Assembly: GCF_002008315.2 (NCBI RefSeq)
Contig: NZ_MVDG02000001.1
Span: forward strand, 3,720,001-3,784,000
DNA from: Arthrobacter sp. KBS0703
Lineage (GTDB): Bacteria; Actinomycetota; Actinomycetes; Actinomycetales; Micrococcaceae
Length of the DNA stretch: 64,000 bases
Reading direction: 5' to 3'
Shown here: in pieces, positions 54,450-62,921 of the stretch
Layout of the letters: each line of letters opens with the position of its first letter
How positions within the stretch are numbered: the first letter of the stretch is position 1
The notes under the pieces: model-generated
The model's database searches: none
The model's input: the letters and a program-made list of their open reading frames with translations, nothing else
What the model was told of the DNA's origin: nothing
Program-made: the position numbers and the translations under genes

Positions 54450-56425
54450 TCAGGCCTTTCCGACGGCGGCGGTGACGGTGGATGACGGAGTGAGTTCGGC
54501 CAGCGCGGTGAGGATCCGCCGCGCCAGGGCATCGTTCTCGCGAAACGGCGCCGCGTTGGTGCCCGGGCGCGCGAAGGCGCCGGCGCCCCACCCGGAGGTT
54601 CCGGGCCCGACGCCGAACAGCCGGTTTTGGGGGTGTCCCCCGCGTCCCACGAGCTGGTGCGCGGAGGAGACGAGGAGGCGCCCCGTGGAATGTGCGCCGT
54701 CCGCCGTGAGCAGGTGCTGCTCGGTACCGAGCCCCGCGGCATGCAGGGAGCGGAGCAGCGGGTTGGCGGACTCCGCCACAGACGGTGCGGGCAGCCGGGC
54801 CTCGATGAACGCCGTGGCCCGCACCGTGAGGCCGGACTGCGGTGACGTGGCCACGAACTGCCCGGCCTCCTCGTCCGCGGCGACGCTCAGCCCCGGGCCA
54901 AGGAACTGCAGCAGCCCGGCCCGGTGGACCGCCAGCATCTCCCGCAGCCGCCGGGGCGGCGGCCCGGAATCCACGAAGCTGAAGAATCCGTGCCACCAGC
55001 CGTGCACGTCCTGCTGCGACCGGGCGTTCAGCCGCTCGGGCGGAACGATCCGGCCCAGGTCCATGTAGACCTTGAGCAGCGCGATGAACAGCGCCAGGGT
55101 TTCCGGATGGTCGGGGCCCGTCCGGAGCTCAAGGTCGTGCTCGACATACGCGGCGACGGCGTCCTGCACTTCGCGGTGGCCGGCGAACTGCCGCCCGTCG
55201 AACGGCCGGTCCAGGCGCTCAAGGTCCAGGTGCAATGCCGTGTCCGGGACGGCCTCCGCCACGAGTTCCCGGCGGCTGGCGCTGTACCAGTCCAGGGCGG
55301 CAAACCGGCGGGAGAACTCGGCCCAGCCCATGGCGGCCCTCCCGCTTTGCCCCGTGGACGCAGGGCTGCCGGTCAACAGTTCGCGGTAGTAGCCGTAGCC
55401 GGCATCCTTCGCGATGAGCGGCCACAGCTGCGTGCGGAAATCGAGCTCGCCGTGGCGCGCCAACAACGCGTCAACGGCCTCCGCCGTGAAGAACCTGGGA
55501 TTCCCGGCCGGTTCGCCGCGGAGGGCCGAGGAAATCTTGGAATGGTAGGGAACGCCGCGCCGTGATCCGGCCCAGAGGCGGGGTTCTGCCCCGGACGGCA
55601 CGTAACGGAGGCCGCCGTCGGGCGCTTCTTCAAAGCGGCCGCCGCGCCCTTCCATCAGCAGCACCAGCAGGTCAACAAAGGCCAGCCCCATCCCGGAGAC
55701 AATCACGTCCTGCCCGGGGGCCACGGCGGAATAGTCGATGTCGGTGGTGTAGCTGGGAGCTGCATGGAACCCGCCGTGCCGAGCGGCGAAGTCCACCCAG
55801 CGCTTCGAGCGGGCGTCCGGCTGGGAGTCCGTGTGCCCCAGTGCGGTGACCACGACGTCGGCGTGCAGCTGTCTCTTATACACATCTAGATGTGTATAAG
55901 AGACAGGCCGTACCCTGCGCCGTCGGGTTCGGCGGTCAGCGGTTCGACGGCGACCGCCGTGTCCCGGTGAACGGTGACCGTGACGCCGCTGCCGAGGGCG
56001 CGGACTGCCCGCCGGTAGAACCACTCAAGGTACTTGCTCTGCAGCTGCCGCGTGGGAAACGTGGTGCCGGACAGCGAGCGCAGCTGCTCCAGCAGATGCG
56101 GCGGCAGCGGCGGAACATCGGTGATGGAGCCGTCCAACACGCCGGCGGCCCAGCCGGCGAGTCCCGGGCCGTCCACTGCCGGGCCCTCGCAGAGCACCGA
56201 CGTGTCGGTGAACATGGTGACGTCCGCGGCCGCCGAGTTCAGCATGAGCCCGGGGTCCTGGTCGAAGCGCCAGATCCTGCCGGAACCGGGCTCGTACGGT
56301 TCCACCACGTGGACGTCCAGGGGCCCGGCCGCCAGCTCGGGCCTGTTGGCGGCCAGCCGCTCGAGGATGCCGGCGGTGCGCGGACCGCCGCCGATGAAGA
56401 CCACGGACGGGTGCTGCGCTGGCAT
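54450..56425 (-). CDS. FAD/NAD(P)-binding protein, interrupted by adapter
   Basis: A protein of about 640 residues. The N-terminal segment opens SVVFIGGGPRTAGILERLAAN, a Rossmann dinucleotide fold, then GRIWRFDQDPGLMLNSAAADVTMF, both typical of the FAD-NAD(P)-binding family related to N-hydroxylating monooxygenases. The second part continues from VVVTALGHTDSQP (the usual ATG-type motif) to the C-terminus. The adapter at 55869-55906 replaces roughly ten codons and changes the frame, so the gene is split only by the artefact. It is divergent from an amino-acid-type importer and LLM monooxygenases, suggesting a role in oxidising the same imported compound. Confidence 0.82.
55869..55906. other. 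Nextera mate-pair junction adapter (assembly artefact, copy 4)
   Basis: Exact 38-bp copy of the head-to-head 19-bp Tn5 mosaic end, inside the FAD/NAD(P)-binding gene. The two flanking coding segments are in different frames. Confidence 0.97.
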
Positions 56426-56672
56426 CGGGAACTCCTGTTCGGGACGGGCTCGGAGCCCTCAGGCTAGGGGGCGCACGGGGCGCCGGTCGAGGGGCCTGGT
56501 CATGGCCGTTCACCCCGCGTAACGGCGCGTAAATCCGCGCAAGAATTCGTCTCATGACGCCCGGATAAGCCGGATGAACGAATGCAACTTGCCGCTTTGC
56601 CGGACGTCTGCGGCCCACCTAGATTGGCAGCCATCCAACCCCGAAAGACCAAACGAAGAAGCGAGGTGGCGT

Positions 56673-57755
56673 ATGAGTTCAGCAGCAACCACGGTGCCGC
56701 AGTCCGCACCGGAGCCGGCGTCTGCTGCGCCAGCCGCCGCCCAGGGCGACCCGGCAGGAATTGCACCCGAAGCCGCAAGCGCATCCGGCCCGTCCGGCAA
56801 CACGTCCGGACCGTCCGGCGGCGTGCCCGCATCACGAAAGCCGGCCGCCGACTACGCGGACTACCCCCTCGTCGCTGGTCCCCGGCCCTGGCGCTGGGTG
56901 GGGACCGCCGTGGTGGCGCTGGGAGTGGCCGTGGTGGCATGGTCGCTGGCCACGAACCCGCGCTGGGAATGGGGCGTGGTGGCTCAGTGGTTCACCGCGC
57001 AGTCCGTGGTGAAGGGCGTCGTGGAGACCCTCAAGCTCACGGCCATCTCCGGCGTGCTCGGGTTTGTCCTGGGCTTCATCCTGGCCCTCATGAGGATCTC
57101 GTCCTCGCCGCTGCTGCTCTCCGTGTCCTGGATGTTCTCCTGGATCTTCCGGTCCACTCCGCTCCTGGTCCAGATGCTGCTCTGGTACAACCTGGGCTAC
57201 CTCTACGAGAAAATCAGCCTCGGCATCCCGTTTACGGACATCAGGTTCTTCGAGGTCCAGACCACCACACTGATCAGCCAGTTTGCGGCAGCAGGGCTCG
57301 GCCTGACCCTGAACCAGGCGGCCTATTCCGCGGAAATCATCCGCGGCGGCATCCTGTCGGTGGACCAGGGCCAGCTTGAGGCGGCGGCGGCCCTGGGCAT
57401 CCCGGCGTGGCGGAGGTCCACCCGGATCGTGCTCCCGCAGGCCATGCGCGCCATCCTGCCCAACGCGTTCAACGAGATCATCGGGCTGGTCAAGGGCACG
57501 TCCATCGTCTACGTCCTGGCCTATTCGGAGCTGTTCTACACCGTGCAGGTCATCTACAACCGCACCCAGCAGGTCCTGCCCCTGCTCCTCGTGGCCACGC
57601 TCTGGTACGTCGTGATCACCTCGGTGCTCAGCGTTTTCCAGTACTACATCGAGCGGCACTACTCCAAGGGCGCGGTGCGCACCCTGCCGCTCACCCCGCT
57701 GCAGAAGGCCCGGAAATTCTTCGCCACCCACGCCACCGTCAGGAGCCTCCGATGA
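56673..57755 (+). CDS. amino acid ABC transporter permease
   Basis: A 360-residue permease of the polar-amino-acid (HisM/GlnP) type. It has a long Pro/Ala/Ser-rich cytosolic leader of about 60 residues, then a first membrane segment and the family core VVKGVVETLKLTAISGVLGFVLGFILALMR. FRSTPLLVQMLLWYN and the EAA loop QLEAAAALGIPAWRRSTRIVLPQAMRAILP follow. GAGGTGG precedes the ATG at 56673. The stop overlaps the ATPase start (ATGA). Together with the ATPase and binding protein it forms a complete importer. Confidence 0.92.
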   Translation: MSSAATTVPQSAPEPASAAPAAAQGDPAGIAPEAASASGPSGNTSGPSGGVPASRKPAADYADYPLVAGPRPWRWVGTAVVALGVAVVAWSLATNPRWEWGVVAQWFTAQSVVKGVVETLKLTAISGVLGFVLGFILALMRISSSPLLLSVSWMFSWIFRSTPLLVQMLLWYNLGYLYEKISLGIPFTDIRFFEVQTTTLISQFAAAGLGLTLNQAAYSAEIIRGGILSVDQGQLEAAAALGIPAWRRSTRIVLPQAMRAILPNAFNEIIGLVKGTSIVYVLAYSELFYTVQVIYNRTQQVLPLLLVATLWYVVITSVLSVFQYYIERHYSKGAVRTLPLTPLQKARKFFATHATVRSLR

Positions 57756-58593
57756 GCACCGCCACCCTTGCACCGCCCGCCACCCGCGGGCTCGTGGAAA
57801 TCACGAAAGTCCGCAAGTCCTTCGGCGCTACCGAGGTCCTCAAGGGCATCACCCTGACCGTGGAGCCCGGCGGCGTGACGGTGATCGTGGGCCCCTCGGG
57901 TTCGGGCAAGTCCACCCTGTTGCGCACCATCAACCACCTGGAGAAGGTGGACGGCGGGTTCATCGCCATCGACGGCGAACTGGTGGGCTACCGCGTCCGC
58001 GGCAACAGGCTCCACGAACTCCGCGAAAAGGACATCCTGCAGCAGCGCACCGAAATCGGCATGGTGTTCCAGAACTTCAACCTGTTCCCGCACCTGACCG
58101 CCCTGGAAAACGTCACCGAGGCACCCGTGGTGGCCCAGCGTCCCGGAAAACCGCGCCCCTCCAAGGCGGAGGCCCGCGAGCGCGGCCTCGAACTGCTGGA
58201 CCGGGTGGGGCTCAAGGACCGCGCCGGCGCCTACCCGCGCCAGCTCTCCCTGTCTCTTATACACATCTAGATGTGTATAAGAGACAGGCCATCGCCCGGG
58301 CGCTCGCGCTGGATCCCAAGATCCTGCTGTTCGACGAGCCCACATCCGCCCTTGACCCCGAGCTGGTCAACGAGGTGCTGGACGTGATCCGCGGACTGGC
58401 CAAGTCCGGGACCACCCTGATCATCGTCACGCACGAGATGGGCTTCGCCCGGGACGTGGCGGACACCGTGGTGTTCATGGACCAGGGCCAGATCGTGGAA
58501 CAGGGCGCCCCCAAGGACATTTTCACCAACCCGCAGGAAGAACGCACCCGGAGTTTCTTCTCCAAGGTGATCGAACCCGCCTTCAACATCTAA
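57752..58593 (+). CDS. amino acid ABC transporter ATP-binding protein, signature motif lost to adapter
   Basis: The N-terminal part has VRKSFGATEVLKGITLTVEPGG, the Walker A GPSGSGKST near residue 51 and the Q-loop MVFQNFNLFPHLTALENV. After the adapter the frame resumes with AIARALALDPKILLFDEPTSALDPE (Walker B and D-loop) and VTHEMGFARDVAD (H-switch). What lies between QLS and AIARALAL in relatives is the ABC signature GGQQQRV; here those seven codons are replaced by 38 bases of adapter. The true gene is surely intact, with about 275 residues. It pairs with the permease (ATGA overlap). Confidence 0.9.
58250..58287. other. Nextera mate-pair junction adapter (assembly artefact, copy 5)
   Basis: Exact 38-bp copy. 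It takes the place of about 21 bases coding for the ABC signature motif, which gives a direct estimate of how much true sequence is lost at such a junction. Confidence 0.97.
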
Positions 58594-58602
58594 GGACCTC
58601 CC

Positions 58603-59688
58603 ATGGCACTCCCTCCCCGCCCGTCCGCAGGCAACCAGTCCCCCGCCAAGAAGCCCGCTGGAACCCGGACCCGCGCGCTCGCGGCGCGTCCCGCCGTCGT
58701 ACTTTTCGGTGCAGCCGCGCTCATCGGCACCGCGGCGCTGGCCGGCTGCTCCGATCCGGGGGCGGCCGCCTCCGGTTCCTCCGGCTCTGGAGGAAATCCG
58801 GCCACGACGGCAGCCCGCAACGGAGTCGTGTACAACACCTCGCCGGACCAGCAGCGGATCCGCGCAGCGAAGGATGCGGCGCTGGCCGCGAAGGTCCCGG
58901 AGCTGATCGCCAAGGACGGCAAGCTGACGGTGGCCACCACGGCCGGTTCCATCCCGCTGTCCTTCCACGCCACGGATGACAAGACGCCCATCGGCTCCGA
59001 GCTGGACATCGCCCAGCTCGTGGCGGACAAGCTGGGCCTGGAGCTCGACATCCAGGTGACCTCCTGGGAGAACTGGCCGCTGAAGACCCAGTCCGGCGAC
59101 TTCGAGGCCGTCTTCTCGAACGTGGGCATCAACAAGGACCGGGTCAAGCTGTTCGACTTTGCCAGCTACCGCGCCGCCTACATGGGCTTCGAAGCGAAGA
59201 AGTCCACGTCCTACGACATCAAGGGCGCCGATGACATCTCCGGCCTGAAGGTTTCGGTGGGCTCCGGCACCAACCAGGAGAAGATCCTGCTGGCCTGGAA
59301 CAAGGAGCTCGAGGACAAGGGCAAGGCCCCGGCCACGCTCCAGTACTACTCCTCCGACGCCGACACCATCCTGGCGTTGTCCTCCGGGCGCACAGACCTG
59401 AACATCGCGCCGTACCCGTCCACCACGTACCGGGAGAACACCCGCGACGACCTCAAGATCGTGGGCAAGGTCAACGCCGGCTGGCCGTCCGAGACGCTCG
59501 TGGCCGCCACCACGCTGAAAGGCAACGGCCTGGCGCCCGTGATCACGGACGCGCTGAACTCCGCCATCAAGGACGGCTCCTACGCCAAGGTGCTGGACCG
59601 CTGGGGCCTGTCCGAGGAAGCCCTGCCGGAGTCCAAGACCGTCACCGAGGCCAACTTCGCGGCAGCGCAGTCCGGGGCCGCAAAATGA
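58603..59688 (+). CDS. amino acid ABC transporter substrate-binding lipoprotein
   Basis: A 361-residue binding protein of the SBP_bac_3 (polar amino acid/opine) family. The lipoprotein signal is long: a basic stretch, then FGAAALIGTAALAGC with Cys49. DGKLTVATTAGSIPLSFHATDDKTPIGSELDIAQLVADKLG is the ligand-binding start, where an E-x-D-I pair precedes a conserved helix. TVTEANFAAAQ ends it. Relatives import cystine and other sulfur or aromatic amino acids. The gene ends within the ATG of the LLM monooxygenase. Confidence 0.92.
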   Translation: MALPPRPSAGNQSPAKKPAGTRTRALAARPAVVLFGAAALIGTAALAGCSDPGAAASGSSGSGGNPATTAARNGVVYNTSPDQQRIRAAKDAALAAKVPELIAKDGKLTVATTAGSIPLSFHATDDKTPIGSELDIAQLVADKLGLELDIQVTSWENWPLKTQSGDFEAVFSNVGINKDRVKLFDFASYRAAYMGFEAKKSTSYDIKGADDISGLKVSVGSGTNQEKILLAWNKELEDKGKAPATLQYYSSDADTILALSSGRTDLNIAPYPSTTYRENTRDDLKIVGKVNAGWPSETLVAATTLKGNGLAPVITDALNSAIKDGSYAKVLDRWGLSEEALPESKTVTEANFAAAQSGAAK

Positions 59689-60848
59689 AGTTCCAGGTCC
59701 TGGACATCATTCCGCACCTGAAGAATCCGGTGACCGGCGGGATCGTCTCCACCGCCGACCGGCTGAACCAGGTGGTGCAGACCGCCCGGCGCGCGGAAGA
59801 GCTCGGCTATGACAGTTTCTCCGTGGGCGAGCGCCATGCCGGTGAGTTCATCTCGTCCTCGCCCACCACCGTGCTGGCCGCGATCGCCGCCGTGACCCGC
59901 ACGATCCGGCTGCAGAGCGGCGTCACGGTCCTGTCCGTCCTGGACCCGGTGCGGGTGGCCGAGGACTACGCCACGATCGACCAGCTCAGCCGGGGACGCC
60001 TGGAGCTGGTGGTCGGCAAGGGCAACGAGGTGCTGCAGTACCCGCTGTTCGGCCTGGACCTGGCCGACCAGTGGGACCTGCTGGCCGAAAAGTATGCGCT
60101 GCTGCGCCGGCTCTGGCGGGAGGAGCACGTCACATGGTCCGGCCGCTTCCGCGCACCCTTGAGCGCAGCCAGCACCACGCCGCGGCCGTTCGCCGGGGCG
60201 CCCCGCGTGTGGCACGGTTCCGCCACCACGCTGACCTCCGCCGCGCTGGCGGGACGGTGGGGGGATCCGCTGTTCACGGCGAACGCCATCCAGCCGCGGG
60301 AAAACTACAAAGCGCTCATCGACCACTACCGGGAGGAATACGCGCGCCACGCCCATGACCCGCGGCACGCCTACCTGGGCTCGGGCAGCGGCGCCGGCGG
60401 CGTGTTCCTCGCGGACACCACCCAGGAAGCCAAGCGCCAGTTCGGCCCCGTGTACGAGGCCCTCACGGCAGCCCGCAACGTCCCCGGCAACAATTCGCCG
60501 TTCCGGGACATCGACCACGCGGTCGCCGAAGGCCCCGCGCTGGTGGGAAGCCCGGAACAGGTGATCGACAAGATCCTCAGCTACCACGGGCTGTACGGGC
60601 ACGACCTCCAGTCCATTTCCCTGCCCACCACCCTTCCGTTCGAGCAGCAGCTGGACATCCTGGAGCGGTTCGCGCTCGAGGTCATCCCGGCTGTGCGGGC
60701 CGCAGCGCCCACCACCTTGTGGGAGTCCGCGGACCCGTTCGGCGGCCGTCCCGAGTCCGCGGGAGCCACCGAGCCGGACGCGGCCGCCACCGTCAGCGCC
60801 GACCACGACAACTACAGGAGCGATCATGCCCACGTCTACGCACACTGA
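59685..60848 (+). CDS. LLM class flavin-dependent oxidoreductase (1 of 3)
   Basis: A 387-residue bacterial luciferase-like flavin enzyme. The segments YDSFSVGERHAGEFISSSPTTVLAAIAAVT and LDPVRVAEDYATIDQLSRGRLELVVGKG are the usual F420/FMN-barrel core of group A LLM monooxygenases. ALVGSPEQVIDKILSYHGLYG is the C-terminal family mark. A C-terminal tail of about 50 residues is disordered. It starts in the stop of the binding-protein gene (ATGA) and overlaps the DUF1684 gene by 23 bases. It probably oxygenates or cleaves the imported compound with FMNH2. Confidence 0.88.
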   Translation: MKFQVLDIIPHLKNPVTGGIVSTADRLNQVVQTARRAEELGYDSFSVGERHAGEFISSSPTTVLAAIAAVTRTIRLQSGVTVLSVLDPVRVAEDYATIDQLSRGRLELVVGKGNEVLQYPLFGLDLADQWDLLAEKYALLRRLWREEHVTWSGRFRAPLSAASTTPRPFAGAPRVWHGSATTLTSAALAGRWGDPLFTANAIQPRENYKALIDHYREEYARHAHDPRHAYLGSGSGAGGVFLADTTQEAKRQFGPVYEALTAARNVPGNNSPFRDIDHAVAEGPALVGSPEQVIDKILSYHGLYGHDLQSISLPTTLPFEQQLDILERFALEVIPAVRAAAPTTLWESADPFGGRPESAGATEPDAAATVSADHDNYRSDHAHVYAH

Positions 60849-61677
60849 AACCGCTCAGCCGGCGGCCGTCTTCGCCGCCGAATGGAACGAGTGGCATGCC
60901 GCCCACGAACGTCACCGGGCCGACCCGCACGGCTTCCTCGCCGTGACCCATCTTCACTGGCTGGGCGCCGAGCCTGCCCGGCTGGATGGCGTTCCCGGCA
61001 CCTGGAGCGTGGCGGACGACGCCGTCACTGTGGTTCTGGAGCCCGGCGAAAGCCTCCTTCGCGACGGCAAGGAACTGAACCCCGACGGCGGCAGCGTCAC
61101 CGTTGCATTCGGTCCGATCGCGGACCGGGACGGCATCAACCTCACGGCCGGTGCCGCCGTCGTCGAACTCGCCAAGCGCGGGGGCGAGTACATCGTCCGG
61201 CCCCGGCACCCGGAGAACCCGCTGCTCAGCGGATACCGCGGCACGCCGGCCTACGCGCCGGATGCGCGCTTCGCCGTGGGCGGGACGTTCGTGGCCTTCG
61301 ACCAGCCGCGCCCCACCACTGTGGGTGCCGCCGTCGAAGGCATCCGGCACGTCTACGAGGCTCCGGGCGAGATCCGCTTCCGCCTGGACGGCCGGGACCT
61401 GACCCTCACGGCGTTCAACGGCCACGCGCCCGGCACCCTGTCCGTGCTTTTCACGGACCAGACCTCCGGCAAGACCACCTACGCGGCCAACCGTTCACTC
61501 ACGGTGGGCGCCCCGGGCCGGGACGGCCGCGTGACCCTGGACTTCAACCGGGCGGTGAACCTGCCGTGCGCCTACACGGACCTCGCCACGTGCCCGCTTC
61601 CGCCGGCCGAAAACCGGCTGCCCGTGGCCATCGAGGCCGGCGAACAGATTCCCTCCGAAAGGCAGGCCAGCAAGTGA
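60826..61677 (+). CDS. DUF1684 domain protein
   Basis: A 283-residue cytosolic protein. The start WNEWHAAHERHRADPHGFLAVTHLHWLG, the middle LSGYRGTPAYAPDARFAVGGTFVAF and the end VTLDFNRAVNLPCAYTDLATCPLPPAENRLPVAIEAGE are all typical of DUF1684, a family frequent in actinobacterial operons with LLM monooxygenases. The last segment holds conserved N, P, C and H/D residues that may form an active site. The function is not established. It overlaps both neighbours, so it is part of one translationally coupled operon. Confidence 0.88.
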   Translation: MPTSTHTETAQPAAVFAAEWNEWHAAHERHRADPHGFLAVTHLHWLGAEPARLDGVPGTWSVADDAVTVVLEPGESLLRDGKELNPDGGSVTVAFGPIADRDGINLTAGAAVVELAKRGGEYIVRPRHPENPLLSGYRGTPAYAPDARFAVGGTFVAFDQPRPTTVGAAVEGIRHVYEAPGEIRFRLDGRDLTLTAFNGHAPGTLSVLFTDQTSGKTTYAANRSLTVGAPGRDGRVTLDFNRAVNLPCAYTDLATCPLPPAENRLPVAIEAGEQIPSERQASK

Positions 61678-62911
61678 GCACTCCCCCGATTCCCGCCCGG
61701 CCGGGCTTCATCGCCCTGGAACTCGACGGTGACGGCGCGCACCCCGCGGCGTGGCGCAAGGCCCGGCATGCCCCCACCGAGCTGCTGGACGGAACCCGGA
61801 TCCGGACCACGGTGCTCGCCGCCGAGTCCGCCGGCTTCCACGTGGCAACGTTCGCGGACGGCCCCGTCACCGGGGGTGCCCAGTCCGGCGGCCGGGACAT
61901 CGCCGGACGCCTGAACGCCCTGCAGCGCGCGGCATTTGCCGGTCCCGTCACCAGCTCCATCGTCCTGGTCCCCGAGGTGGACACCGTCTACACCGAACCG
62001 TTCCACGTCTCCACCCAGCTCGCCAGCCTGGACTACGTGTCCGGCGGGCGCGCCGGCTGGCTTGTTGCGGCGTCGGGCAGCGCGGAGGACGCCGCCGCCG
62101 TGGGACGCGAGGCCGTCGGCGCGGAAGGACTCGCACGGGAGGCCGCCGATTCAATCGAGGTCAGCCGCCGGCTCTGGGACTCCTGGGAGGACGGCGCCGT
62201 GATCCGCGACGTCGCCACCGGGCGCTACCTCGACGTCGACAAGCTGCACTACGCCGACTTCGCGGGAGAGAACTACTCCGTCAAGGGCCCGTCGATCATC
62301 CGCGGCCGCTCCAGGGCCAGCTGCCCGTCCTGGTGCCCGCCGGACTGCTGACACAGGAAGTCGTGGCGTCCGGGGCTGCCGATGTGCTGCTCGTATCCGC
62401 GCCCGGCGCCCGAGCTGCTGGCCGCCGAGGTCGCCGATGCCCGCGGCGCCGTCCGGTTCCGGGCGGCCACCGCCACCGCGGCCGGCGCACCGGCCATCCT
62501 TGCCGAACCGGCGGTCATTGCCGAGCTCGACGTCGTCCTCGACGCCCGCGGCCAGACCGCCGCGGCCCGGCTCGCCGAACTGGACGCGCACACCCCGTGG
62601 CAGAGCCGGAGGGCGCGCTTCGTCGGCACCGCCGCCGGGCTCACGGAGCTGCTGGCCGTCCTGCTGGAAACGGCCGACGGCGTCCGGCTGCACCCGGCCG
62701 TCCTGGACGTGGAGCTGGAGGAACTGGCCCAGCTGGTACTTCCGGCGCTGCGGCGCCGGGGGCTTCTGGCTCCGGTCCGGCCGGGCGTCAGCTTCCGCGA
62801 GCTGCTGGGGCTTCGCCGCCGGCCAGCCGCTATGCCGCCGTTCAGCCTGCTGCGGAGTCCGGCGATCAGCCGGCCGCGCAGTCCGCCGTGCCTTCCGGCG
62901 CCGAAATCTAG
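61674..62911 (+). CDS. LLM class flavin-dependent oxidoreductase (2 of 3), with frameshifts
   Basis: A flavin monooxygenase of about 412 residues when read through three frame changes. The GTG at 61674 overlaps the DUF1684 stop. It opens PGFIALELDGDGAHPAAWRK. The family segments STQLASLDYVSGGRAGWLVA, RRLWDSWEDGAVIRD and YSVKGPSII are intact, and then a base is missing near 62300. The next frame gives PRPLQGQLPVLVPAGLL up to about 62410, where the original frame returns with ELLAAEVADARGAV. A further shift near 62820 leads to RYAAVQPAAESGDQP and the TAG at 62911. The compensated shifts point to sequencing error. Confidence 0.75.
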
Positions 62912-62921
62912 GGAGAAAACC

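Noticed and set aside
43898..58287. Reading the five 38-bp palindromes as Tn5-type transposon ends, a MITE family or regulatory palindromes
   Set aside because: All copies are identical, have no transposon body and no target duplication, occur only within genes, and match the Nextera junction exactly.
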